In this document: piece by piece, positions 54,384 to 62,542 of the stretch
Numbering within the stretch: position 1 is the first letter of the stretch
How the letters are laid out: each line of letters starts with the position of its first letter
Source: DASVTR01 sp036382855
GTDB lineage: Bacteria; Acidobacteriota; Blastocatellia; Pyrinomonadales; Pyrinomonadaceae
Direction: 5' to 3'
NCBI GenBank assembly: GCA_036382855.1
Contig: DASVPO010000033.1
Span: forward strand, 1 to 64,000
DNA: 64,000 nucleotides
Program-made: the position numbers and the translations under genes
The notes under the pieces: model-generated
Seen by the model: the letters and a program-made list of their open reading frames with translations, nothing else
What the model was told of the DNA's origin: nothing
Databases searched by the model: none

Positions 54384-56354
54384 TCAACCGGCCAGCGCTC
54401 CTGTCTGCTCAAAGACGCTTGAAACCTCCGCGATGTCCGACGTGACGCGGCAAGGCGGCAGGCTCTCCAGAAACAGTCTCCCGTAACCTTTGGTGCGTAG
54501 TCGCGGGTCGAGCACGGCCAGCACGCCCTTGTCCGTCGCGCTGCGAATCAGCCGGCCCAAACCCTGCTTCAGGCTGATAATCGCCTGCGGCACGCTGTAC
54601 TCGTAAAAGCTTGAGCCGCCCTGCTCATCTATGTAGCGCTGGCGCGCAGCCACCACAGGATCTGTCGGCACGGCAAACGGCAGCTTATCAATAATGACAC
54701 ACGACAACTGCTGCCCGCGCACGTCAACGCCCTGCCAGAAACTCGCCGTCGCGAACAGGACAGCGTGCGGCGTCTCTCTGAACCTTTCCAGCAGCCCCGC
54801 CTTCGACGCCGTTCCCTGCAACAGACAAGGATACTCAACCTCCTGCGCGACCCTCTCATACAACGCACGCATCCCCGCGAAACTTGTCGAGAGCACGAAA
54901 GCACGCCCCTCCGTCGCCCTCAGAATCTTGACGACTTCTGCCGCTGCTGCATCAGCCCACTGCGGTGAACGCGGGTCAGGCATTCTTTCAGGCAGATAAA
55001 GCACAGCTTGATTCTCATAATCGTAAGACGACGGAGCAACAAGGTCGCTCGTCTCTTCGTCCAGACCAAGCCGTTCCTTGATGAAGCCGAAGTTGCCCGC
55101 GCTCGCCAGCGTCGCAGACGTGAGCACCACCGTCTCTACTCTCTCAAACAGCCTGTCTTGCAGCAGTCCCGACACGTCAATCGGTGAAGCGCGCAGGAAG
55201 ACTCCGCGACCGCGCCTCTCTAACCAGTAGACGAAGTGCTTGTCGTCGCCCGCGACGATGAACTGCAAATCAAAACGTATCTGCCGCACACGCCGGATCA
55301 GATTCTCGACCTCCGGCGGCTGCTCGGAGAGCGCATCGAGCGTCGTCTCCATACGCGCGAGCGCGCCGTCAAGGCTCAGGTAAGCATCACCGACCGGCGT
55401 GGCCTCAATCTCACCGCTTGTTTTCTTGCGGGCAAACGTTCCCGGCAGGATTGGCCCACGGCCTTCCTCGCCGCGTCCCGTGTTGAGGCCCATCCAGAAA
55501 TGGTCCGCAAAGCGCGTAATGCGCGCGGCAATCTTCGTCAGGTCGCGATTCACGTCAACGTTCGTGATGGGAAGCTGCGCCAGGTCGCGCACGAGGTCTT
55601 CGAGTTGGTAACTGGAAACCTGCGCGCCGAAGTATTCCGCCGCCACGTCTTCCACCAGATGCGCCTCGTCGAAGACGACCGCAGAATAATCCGGCAGCAC
55701 TTGACCGTACTCGCTGTTTCTCAAAGCCAGATCAGCGAAGAAGAGATGATGATTAACGATAACGATGTCCGCATCCATCGCTCGCTGCCGCATACGCGTG
55801 ATAAAGCAGGCGTCATAATCAGGACACTTCTGCCCCATGCAGATTTCCGAGCGCGCATCTATGTGTCGCCAGAAGGAGAGATTTTCGGGCAGGCCCAGAA
55901 GCTCCGCGCGGTCGCCCGTCTGCGACTCCCTGACCCACTCGCGCACCTCGTCGAAGTAGTCCAGTTCGTCCAATCCGTCGAGCACGGGCGAGTTCTCCGC
56001 GCGCTTGATGCGTTGCAGGCAGGCGTAGTTACTGCGCCCTTTCATGTAGGCGGCTGAGAATTTGCGCGGCAGCACGCGTTGCAGGAAAGGAATGTCCTTC
56101 TCCATCAACTGCTCTTGCAGGTTTTTAGTGCCCGTCGAGATAACGACGCGCCCGCCTCTTCCGACCGCCGCCGCAATCGCCGGAACAAGATACGCAAGCG
56201 TCTTACCCGTGCCCGTGCCTGCCTCGACAATCAGATGCCGCTTCTCCTCGAACGCACGCAGGACCGACTCGGCCATCTGTATCTGGCCGGGCCTGTACTC
56301 GTATTCAGGATGCGCCCGCGCGATTAATCCCTCGCGCCCGAAGATTTCTTCCAT
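54384..56354 (-). CDS. DinG/Rad3-like ATP-dependent DNA helicase
   Basis: SF2 helicase of the DinG/XPD group, 656 residues. Walker A VEAGTGTGKTLAYLVPA is at about 40-56, the DEAH box VVFDEAHLVEDV near 227, ATASFWQGVDVRG and QGLGRLIRSATDKGV in the second motor domain. Four cysteines (C109 in NYACLQR, then CMGQKCPDYDACF) could hold the Fe-S cluster seen in the family. Expected in repair of R-loops or lesions. It is 27 bp upstream of nothing related; mbtH follows on the same strand. Confidence 0.93.
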   Translation of the reverse strand: MEEIFGREGLIARAHPEYEYRPGQIQMAESVLRAFEEKRHLIVEAGTGTGKTLAYLVPAIAAAVGRGGRVVISTGTKNLQEQLMEKDIPFLQRVLPRKFSAAYMKGRSNYACLQRIKRAENSPVLDGLDELDYFDEVREWVRESQTGDRAELLGLPENLSFWRHIDARSEICMGQKCPDYDACFITRMRQRAMDADIVIVNHHLFFADLALRNSEYGQVLPDYSAVVFDEAHLVEDVAAEYFGAQVSSYQLEDLVRDLAQLPITNVDVNRDLTKIAARITRFADHFWMGLNTGRGEEGRGPILPGTFARKKTSGEIEATPVGDAYLSLDGALARMETTLDALSEQPPEVENLIRRVRQIRFDLQFIVAGDDKHFVYWLERRGRGVFLRASPIDVSGLLQDRLFERVETVVLTSATLASAGNFGFIKERLGLDEETSDLVAPSSYDYENQAVLYLPERMPDPRSPQWADAAAAEVVKILRATEGRAFVLSTSFAGMRALYERVAQEVEYPCLLQGTASKAGLLERFRETPHAVLFATASFWQGVDVRGQQLSCVIIDKLPFAVPTDPVVAARQRYIDEQGGSSFYEYSVPQAIISLKQGLGRLIRSATDKGVLAVLDPRLRTKGYGRLFLESLPPCRVTSDIAEVSSVFEQTGALAG

Positions 56355-56415
56355 AATTCCAGCGATTTTAATCAGCGCCCACTGCCGCCTGCCCCAGCGC
56401 TTTTCCTAACAGGTT

Positions 56416-56682
56416 CTAAGGGAAGTATCTATAAATCTCTTTTCTATTGAGAGCACGGACAAAGGTTACTATCCCTTTCTCAATTAAGAGACCGATTCGG
56501 TAGTCGCCCACTCTCACACGATAATAATGGCCGCCGCCTTTAAGCTTTTTGATGTTACTTAGCTCTACCAAACTTTGAGCCTGCTCGACGCTCTCGATTA
56601 GTTCCCTGACACGGCGCAACGCCCCTCTGTCTTTGATAGCACGTAAATCCTTCAGAAAGCTTTCCGTGAAGTCTGAATTCAC
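56416..56682 (-). CDS. RelE/ParE-family toxin
   Basis: An 88-residue protein with the RelE-type pattern: SFLKDLRAIKDRGALRRVRELIE, LKGGGHYYRVRVGDYRIGLLIEKG and ALNRKEIYRYFP. Members are usually ribosome-dependent mRNA interferases. It overlaps the antitoxin gene by four bases, with the antitoxin translated first. Composition is lower in GC than neighbours. Reverse gene order is not seen here. Toxicity is inferred only. Confidence 0.92.
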   Translation of the reverse strand: MNSDFTESFLKDLRAIKDRGALRRVRELIESVEQAQSLVELSNIKKLKGGGHYYRVRVGDYRIGLLIEKGIVTFVRALNRKEIYRYFP

Positions 56683-56888
56683 TGCGCGCCCTCTAAAACC
56701 TTGAAGACATCCTGACGGCTGACCCTTTTGCCGCCTGCACCTTCTTCGATGGCGTGCGCCAGCGCAATATCCTCTATCGCCTCTTCGAGCACATCGCGAA
56801 TCAAGTCTCTGCGTTCCTCAAGAACTTCAATGAGCGCTGATTTGAATAAATCTTTAAGCTTTGCTTCATCGAGTGTTGGCGTTGTCAT
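56679..56888 (-). CDS. Antitoxin of RelE-type pair
   Basis: A 69-residue, highly helical and acidic product (LKDLFKSALIEVLEERRDLIRDVLEEAIEDIALAHAIEEG), with RVSRQDVFKVLEGAQ at the C-terminus. No ribbon-helix-helix or HTH is obvious; it looks like the short antitoxins common beside RelE in cyanobacteria and relatives. Located directly upstream of the toxin with ATGA coupling. Confidence 0.85.
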   Translation of the reverse strand: MTTPTLDEAKLKDLFKSALIEVLEERRDLIRDVLEEAIEDIALAHAIEEGAGGKRVSRQDVFKVLEGAQ

Positions 56889-56909
56889 ATAGCACCCATT
56901 TAAGAAAAC

Positions 56910-58214
56910 TTAATCAGCGCCCATCGCTTCCTCTTGCGGCACACGCTGTCGCAGGCGATTCGGGTAGAGCGGGAAACGCGAAGCGAGTTCCGCTACGCCT
57001 TGCCTGACTTTGCGGCGCACGTCTTCGGATTGCGGGTCGTGCAGAACGGCGGCGATGAGGGCGGCGATTTCGTGCATCTCCGGCTCATTCATGCCGCGCG
57101 TGGTGAGCGCGGGCGTACCGATGCGTATGCCGGAGGTGACGAAGGGCTTGTTGGTGTCAAAGGGGATCGTGTTTTTGTTGACGGTGATGTTGGCGGCTTC
57201 GAGCGCCTTCTCTGCGTCTTTGCCGGTGATGCCTTTGCCCTCCATGAAGACATCAACGAGCATCAGGTGATTGTCTGTCCCGCCGGAGACGATGCGTAGG
57301 CCCTGCGCCTGAAGCTCTGCGGCGAGTGCTTTAGCGTTTGCGAGCGTACGCTGCTGGTATGCCTTGAAATCCTCGCGCAGGGCTTCACCGAAGGCGACCG
57401 CCTTGGCCGCGATGATGTGCACGAGCGGGCCGCCCTGCACGCCGGGAAAGAGTTTTCGATTAACTTCCGCCGCGTGCTCTTCCTTGCAGAGGATGAGTCC
57501 GCCGCGCGGGCCGCGCAGGGTCTTGTGCGTTGTAGTTGTAACGTAGTCTGCATGGGGCACGGGCGAAGGATGCAGACCGGCGGCGATTGGCCCGGCAATG
57601 TGCGCTATGTCTGCGAACATACGCGCGCCGATGCTCTTGGCAATCTCGCCGATGCGCTCGAAGTTAATCGTGCGCGGGTAGGCTGAAGCGCCGCAGACGA
57701 TGAGCTTCGGTTTGTGCTCTTCGGCAATGCGCTGCAACTTGTCGTAATCAATCTGCTCCGTCTCGCGCGAGACGCCGTAGTCTGCAACCTTGTAGCTTAA
57801 GCCCGAAAAATTCATCGGGTGGCCGTGTGTGAGATGGCCGCCGTGGGAGAGGTTCATGCCTAGAATCTGGTCGCCGTATTGAATGGCGGCGAGGTAGACG
57901 GCCATGTTGGCCTGCGCGCCGGAGTGTGGCTGGACGTTGGCATGGTCTGCGCCGAAGAGTTCTTTGGCGCGGTCAATCGCGGTCTGCTCAACAACGTCCG
58001 TCCATTCGCAGCCGCCGTAGTAACGCTTCTTCGGATAGCCTTCGGCATACTTGTTCGTGAAGACCGAACCCATCGCTTCGAGCACGGCCTCGCTGACGAA
58101 GTTTTCAGACGCTATCAATTCCAGCCCTTCGGCCTGTCGTCTGACCTCATTATTAATGGCATCGCTAATCAACGGGTCAACTTCTGCGAGCGACGCATTC
58201 ATCTTTTCGTTCAT
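56910..58214 (-). CDS. glyA: Serine hydroxymethyltransferase
   Basis: Pyridoxal-phosphate enzyme that converts serine and tetrahydrofolate to glycine and methylene-THF. The start at 58214 has GAGAGG upstream and gives MNEKMNASLAEVDPLISDAI; the frame continues to 58289 without family sequence. The lysine binding PLP lies in VTTTTHKTLRGPRGG, with ELIASENFVS, NVQPHSGAQAN and HLTHGHPMNFSG as landmarks. 434 residues. It ends 22 bp before the antitoxin gene, same strand. Confidence 0.97.
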   Translation of the reverse strand: MNEKMNASLAEVDPLISDAINNEVRRQAEGLELIASENFVSEAVLEAMGSVFTNKYAEGYPKKRYYGGCEWTDVVEQTAIDRAKELFGADHANVQPHSGAQANMAVYLAAIQYGDQILGMNLSHGGHLTHGHPMNFSGLSYKVADYGVSRETEQIDYDKLQRIAEEHKPKLIVCGASAYPRTINFERIGEIAKSIGARMFADIAHIAGPIAAGLHPSPVPHADYVTTTTHKTLRGPRGGLILCKEEHAAEVNRKLFPGVQGGPLVHIIAAKAVAFGEALREDFKAYQQRTLANAKALAAELQAQGLRIVSGGTDNHLMLVDVFMEGKGITGKDAEKALEAANITVNKNTIPFDTNKPFVTSGIRIGTPALTTRGMNEPEMHEIAALIAAVLHDPQSEDVRRKVRQGVAELASRFPLYPNRLRQRVPQEEAMGAD

Positions 58215-58327
58215 GGGTTCCTCTCTCGGCGGCAAAAAAAGTTTCACTAACGAGCTTGGAGTGGCGTGTAAAGATGGATGGTACATCACGCACTAAATGG
58301 CCGCAACAAGAGCACGCTAGCCGGACG

Positions 58328-58366
58328 GCCGAGGATGAAGGATGAAAGCGCGGCTCTTTCAGAGAG
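58328..58366. repeat. GGATGAA repeat in the glyA-proS divergent region
   Basis: GGATGAAGGATGAAAGCGCG (about 58332-58351) is followed by CTCTTTCAGAGAG, a small stem of its own. The string GGATGAAAGCGCGGCT is shared with the hairpin at 4301. Confidence 0.5.
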
Positions 58367-58490
58367 ATGCTTAATGGTTCATTCTACGGCCCTGCTCCGT
58401 CCTAGCTTGCTCTTCGCGCCGCTGCTGCGCGAGAATGTCTGACGTTCAGAAAATTTTGCTGCGAGGAATCTGGAGAGCTACAGGAATCAA

Positions 58491-60239
58491 ATGCGCTGGT
58501 CACAATTTTTTATTCCGACACTCCGTGAAGTCCCGGCTGACGCCGAGGTCGTTTCTCATCGTCTGCTGCTGCGCGCCGGCGTCATTCGCCAGCTTTCCGC
58601 CGGAGTCTACTCTTATTTGCCGCTGGCGCAGCGCGTGGCGCTGAAGATTACGCAGATTTTGCGCGAGGAGATGAACCGCATCGGCGGGCAGGAGTTTTTT
58701 CTGCCTGCGCTGCACCCGCGCGAGATCTGGGAAGAATCAGGGCGCTGGACGACGATGGGCGACGAGATGTTTAAGCTCAAAGACCGCAGAGGCTCGGAGA
58801 TGTGTCTGGGCATGACGCACGAAGAGATTTTCGCGTCAATCGCGCGCAACGAGGTTCGTTCCTACAAGCAACTGCCGCAAATCTGGTATCAGATTCAAAT
58901 AAAATTTCGCGACGAGGCGCGCCCTAAGTCAGGACTGATGCGCATGCGCCAGTTTATTATGAAGGACGCTTATTCCTTCGACCTGGACCAGGCAGGGCTT
59001 GACCGCTCATTCGCCGCTCAACGCGAAGCCTACAAGCGCGTCTACGACCGTTGCGGCCTTAAGCATGTGATCGTCGAAGCGTCTTCCGGGACGATGGGCG
59101 GCAAAGAGTCGAACGAGTTTATGGTGAAGACGAACGCGGGCGAGGATTTGATAGCCATCTGCGAGAATTGCGGCTACGCGGCGAATCTCGAAAAGGCGAA
59201 GTCGCGACTGCCGGAAATCAAAGACGGCCTCGGCCTCGATGCGCCCGTCGAATTCCCTACGCCCGGCGTGCGTACGATTGAAGATTTGACGACGTTTCCG
59301 GGCGGCGCGGCTGCCGACCAGCAGATAAAAACTCTCGTCTACATCGCCACCAAAGATGGCGAACCGCAGCCGCTTCTAGCGCTCCTGCGCGGCGACCACC
59401 AACTGCATGAGACGAAACTAATGGATGCGCTCGGCGTCAACGATGTACGGCCCGCGCATCCCGAAGAGATTAAAGATTTGCTTGGAGCAAGCGCGGGCAG
59501 TCTTGGCGGCGTCGGCGCGAAAGCGAAGGCGCGCTCCGCGGGCCGCGAGCTGCGCATCATCGCAGACCTTGCTCTTAAAAATCGCCGCAACATGACGACC
59601 GGCGCAAACAAGGACGACCATCACCTGCGCGGTGTCCATATAGCGCGCGACATTCCTGTGGACCAGTGGGTTGATTTGCGCACGGTCGCGTCGGGCGAGC
59701 AATGCCCGCAGTGTGACACGGGCCAACTCGAAGTGTCGAAGGCGATGGAGGTCGGACACATCTTTAAGCTCGGCACGCGCTACTCAGAAACGATGGGAGC
59801 GACCGTGCTTGCGCAGGACGGACGAGAAGTGCCGCTCGTGATGGGCAGCTACGGCATCGGCGTTGACCGCATTATGAGCGCGGCCGTCGAACTGCATCAC
59901 GACGACGATGGCATTATCTGGCCCAAAGCGATTGCGCCCTTCGATTGCATCGTCACCATTACAAACATGAAACAGGACGAACTGCGCGCGGCGGGCGAAA
60001 AGCTCTATCAAGACTTGCAGCGCGGCGGCCTCGACGTGTTGTTAGACGACCGCGACGAGCGCGCCGGAGTCAAGTTTAAGGACGCGGACCTGATTGGCGT
60101 TCCCTACCGCATCACCATCGGAAAAAAGATTGCGGACGGCATGGTAGAATTATTCGAGCGAGCCACAAAGACGACCACAGACGTTCGCCTCTCGGAAGCG
60201 GTCGAGCGCATGCAAAAGCTGGCGCTGGCGGGATTGTGA
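58491..60239 (+). CDS. proS: Proline--tRNA ligase
   Basis: Class II synthetase of the bacterial (ProS type 1) form with the editing insertion. MRWSQFFIPTLREVPADAEVVSHRLLLRAGVIRQ opens the catalytic domain; motif 2 is RDEARPKSGLMRMRQF; the INS editing domain spans about 230-390; motif 3 is MGSYGIGVDRIMSA; the anticodon domain ends the protein. 582 residues, normal size. AGGAATC precedes the ATG. Divergent from glyA with a 276-base region between them. Followed by a repeat-rich spacer. Confidence 0.97.
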   Translation: MRWSQFFIPTLREVPADAEVVSHRLLLRAGVIRQLSAGVYSYLPLAQRVALKITQILREEMNRIGGQEFFLPALHPREIWEESGRWTTMGDEMFKLKDRRGSEMCLGMTHEEIFASIARNEVRSYKQLPQIWYQIQIKFRDEARPKSGLMRMRQFIMKDAYSFDLDQAGLDRSFAAQREAYKRVYDRCGLKHVIVEASSGTMGGKESNEFMVKTNAGEDLIAICENCGYAANLEKAKSRLPEIKDGLGLDAPVEFPTPGVRTIEDLTTFPGGAAADQQIKTLVYIATKDGEPQPLLALLRGDHQLHETKLMDALGVNDVRPAHPEEIKDLLGASAGSLGGVGAKAKARSAGRELRIIADLALKNRRNMTTGANKDDHHLRGVHIARDIPVDQWVDLRTVASGEQCPQCDTGQLEVSKAMEVGHIFKLGTRYSETMGATVLAQDGREVPLVMGSYGIGVDRIMSAAVELHHDDDGIIWPKAIAPFDCIVTITNMKQDELRAAGEKLYQDLQRGGLDVLLDDRDERAGVKFKDADLIGVPYRITIGKKIADGMVELFERATKTTTDVRLSEAVERMQKLALAGL

Positions 60240-60249
60240 CGCGTGAAGC

Positions 60250-60350
60250 TCAAATGACAGATTCAGGATTTGAGATTCGGAATTTCCGACGCGGGATTTC
60301 AGACGTGGGATTCCAGATGTGAGATGTCAGATTTGTCATCTGTGATCCGT
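60250..60350. repeat. GATTTGAG/CAGATTT-type repeat after proS
   Basis: Degenerate units around GGATTTGAGATTC, GGATTTCAGACGTGGGATTC and GAGATGTCAGATTT run from just past the proS stop (60239), with GACAGAT early in the run facing ATCTGTGATCCGTC late in it. It fits the class of 3'-end repeats though pairing is less regular. Confidence 0.6.
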
Positions 60351-60391
60351 CAAACTGAGACGCAGATTTTTGTCGTGCGGTGTTCTGGTTA

Positions 60392-61831
60392 ATGAGACGA
60401 GCAAGCAATTTTTGTTTAACTCTTCTACTCTTACTCGCGTGCGCGACGCACATCCGCGCGCAGGAAGAGTATTTGCCGGAGTTGGTGCGCAGGGTGAAGC
60501 CTTCGGTCGTGGCGATTGTGACGTATGACGCGCGCGGCGAGAAGCTTTCCAAGGGCAGCGGTTTTTTCATCGCCTCGGATCGCGTCGTCACCAATCGCCA
60601 CGTCATTGACGGAGCTTTCAAAGCCGAGATACACACCACGACCGGCAATACTTACAACGTGCGCGGCGTGCTCGCAGTTGACGGCGCTGGCGACATAGCG
60701 CTCCTTCAGATTGACATCGCGGCAAACATCATCAACCCGTTGACAATCACGCGCACGTCTCCGCAGGAGGGCGAGTCTGTCGTCGTCGTCGGCAATCCGC
60801 TCGGCCTCGAAGGAAGCGTGTCAAACGGCATCGTCTCAGCCGTCCGTGATATTCCAAACTTCGGTCGCATCATTCAAATCACCGCTCCCATCTCCACGGG
60901 TTCGAGCGGCAGCCCCGTCATCAACATGCAGGGACAGGTCATCGGCGTCGCCACCCTGCAATTGACCGACGGGCAAAGCCTCAACTTCGCAGTCCCCTCA
61001 GACCGCGTGAGCGCGCTGCAAACCACTGCGCTCAGAACCCTCAGCGAAGTTGTCTCTGCAACGAAGAAGAGCCAGCGCGCTACCGCCGAGCGTTTTTATA
61101 TGCAGGGCTTAGGCTTTCTTTCGCGCGACGATTGCGAGAAGGCGCTTCCCTATTTCAAGCGCGCGGTTGATTCCGACCCGACCTATGCTGAAGCGTGGGC
61201 GCAGACAGGCTTCTGCAACGGCATACTCGGACGCCACGAGGAAGCGCTCAAGGCTTCGCGGCAGGCGATTCGTCTGCGGCCAGACTCCGCTGAGTCTTAT
61301 GTCAACATCGGCTCGGCCTACGCCTACCTCGGCCAGTACAAGGAATCTGCCGAAGCTTACCGTCAAGCCCTGCGCCTTGAACCTGACAACTACGAAGTGC
61401 ACTACGCGCTCGGACTCACTTATAACAAGATGGGTCGCGCGGACGACGAACTTCAATCCTACAAGCAGGCGATTCGACTCAAGCCCGATTACGCCGCTGC
61501 CTACGAGCGGCTCGGCTTAGCCTACATGCGCATGAATCGCCACACGGAGGCCGTCGCTGCCTTCAAGCAACTCGTGATGCTCAAGCCCGGCGACGCCGCC
61601 GCCTACGATAATCTCGGGTTGGCCCACCTGAAAGCCAAACAGGTCGCAGACGGCATAGAGGCTTTCAAGCAGGCGATCCAACTCAAGCCCGATTTCGCGC
61701 GGGCCTACTACAACCTCGGCCTAGGCTATCTCGCGATTGACAATCGCGACGCGGCCCTTGAGCAGTACACAATCCTCAAGGGCCTGGACCCTGACCGCGC
61801 CAACAAGCTTTTCAGTATGATTTATCCCTAA
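60392..61831 (+). CDS. Secreted trypsin-like (S1C/HtrA-type) protease with TPR domain
   Basis: ATG at 60392 gives a signal peptide (LTLLLLLACATHIRAQ); GTG at 60380 is an alternative. The protease domain has the triad in VVTNRHVID (His), DIALLQ (Asp) and TGSSGSPVI (Ser). The PDZ domain normally found in HtrA proteins is missing; from about residue 235 the protein is TPR repeats (ALPYFKRAVDSDPTYAEAWAQTG, SYVNIGSAYAYLGQYKESAEA and others). About 479 residues. Likely a periplasmic protease that uses TPRs for binding. First of a two-gene unit with the TonB-domain gene. Confidence 0.9.
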   Translation: MRRASNFCLTLLLLLACATHIRAQEEYLPELVRRVKPSVVAIVTYDARGEKLSKGSGFFIASDRVVTNRHVIDGAFKAEIHTTTGNTYNVRGVLAVDGAGDIALLQIDIAANIINPLTITRTSPQEGESVVVVGNPLGLEGSVSNGIVSAVRDIPNFGRIIQITAPISTGSSGSPVINMQGQVIGVATLQLTDGQSLNFAVPSDRVSALQTTALRTLSEVVSATKKSQRATAERFYMQGLGFLSRDDCEKALPYFKRAVDSDPTYAEAWAQTGFCNGILGRHEEALKASRQAIRLRPDSAESYVNIGSAYAYLGQYKESAEAYRQALRLEPDNYEVHYALGLTYNKMGRADDELQSYKQAIRLKPDYAAAYERLGLAYMRMNRHTEAVAAFKQLVMLKPGDAAAYDNLGLAHLKAKQVADGIEAFKQAIQLKPDFARAYYNLGLGYLAIDNRDAALEQYTILKGLDPDRANKLFSMIYP

Positions 61832-61852
61832 AACGCAGGAGGAAGAAAGACT

Positions 61853-62491
61853 ATGAACAGAACACGCCGCTCCCTAATGCAAACTTTTCTGCTCGCGGCC
61901 TGCGTGCTCACGCTCAGCCTGACGGGCTTCGATTTAACGGCACAGGCTGAGAACAACGGCGACGACAGCCGCATAGTTCAACCGGCCCACGCCACTCTCC
62001 AGCAGAGTCGCCGGCGCGCACGCCGTCCTGCGCGGACAACTCGCAGGCGCACCAGACGGAGACGCGAATTTGTTGACAGGACAAACATGAGGCCACCTGC
62101 AATCCCGGGCGCAGTCAGGGGTGACGCCGATTATGTTCCACCCGGCGGCGGTTCCTCCTCTGACACTTCGAACCCTGACGCTGCTAACACAAGCGGGCAA
62201 TCATCAACGCAGAAGCCTATCAGCGGCGGAATCCTTAATGGCAAGGCCATTAGTCTGCCGAAGCCATCTTATCCGGCCATCGCCAGAAGCGCGCGTGCCA
62301 GCGGCAAGGTGGTTGTGGAGGTGATAATTGACGAATCGGGCAGGGTGATTTCGGCGCGCGCCGTTTCAGGCCACCCACTCTTGCAGGCGTCAGCCGTACA
62401 GGCAGCCTACGGAGCACGCTTCTCGCCGACTCAGCTTTCAGGCCAGCCCGTGAAAGTTACGGGCACTATTAGTTACAACTTCGTTCAGTGA
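61853..62491 (+). CDS. Secreted Arg-rich protein with TonB C-terminal domain
   Basis: The 212-residue product has a signal peptide (FLLAACVLTLSLTGFDLTAQA) with a likely cleavage site, a strongly basic stretch (RRRARRPARTTRRRTRRRRE) and a Gly/Ser linker. The TonB C-terminal domain follows (KPSYPAIARSARASGKVVVEVIIDESGRVISARAVSGHPLLQASAVQAAYGARF). It lacks the persistent N-terminal anchor and Pro-rich spacer of true TonB. GGAGGAAG gives a strong ribosome binding site. It follows the protease-TPR gene by 21 bp. GAACGAT begins right at its stop. Confidence 0.85.
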   Translation: MNRTRRSLMQTFLLAACVLTLSLTGFDLTAQAENNGDDSRIVQPAHATLQQSRRRARRPARTTRRRTRRRREFVDRTNMRPPAIPGAVRGDADYVPPGGGSSSDTSNPDAANTSGQSSTQKPISGGILNGKAISLPKPSYPAIARSARASGKVVVEVIIDESGRVISARAVSGHPLLQASAVQAAYGARFSPTQLSGQPVKVTGTISYNFVQ

Positions 62492-62503
62492 ACGATGAAC
62501 AGC

Positions 62504-62531
62504 AAGCCGCATAAGCTGAGGCGGGCGGCTT
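62504..62531. terminator. Hairpin between convergent genes
   Basis: AAGCCGC (62504-62510) pairs with GCGGCTT (62525-62531) over a 14-base loop, between stops at 62491 and 62543. The T-run is weak, so termination is only likely by position. Confidence 0.5.
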
Positions 62532-62542
62532 AGTTTGAGTCT

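Noticed and set aside
55236..56057. 273-codon plus-strand frame
   Set aside because: Antisense to the DinG-like helicase; no domain, no ribosome binding site.
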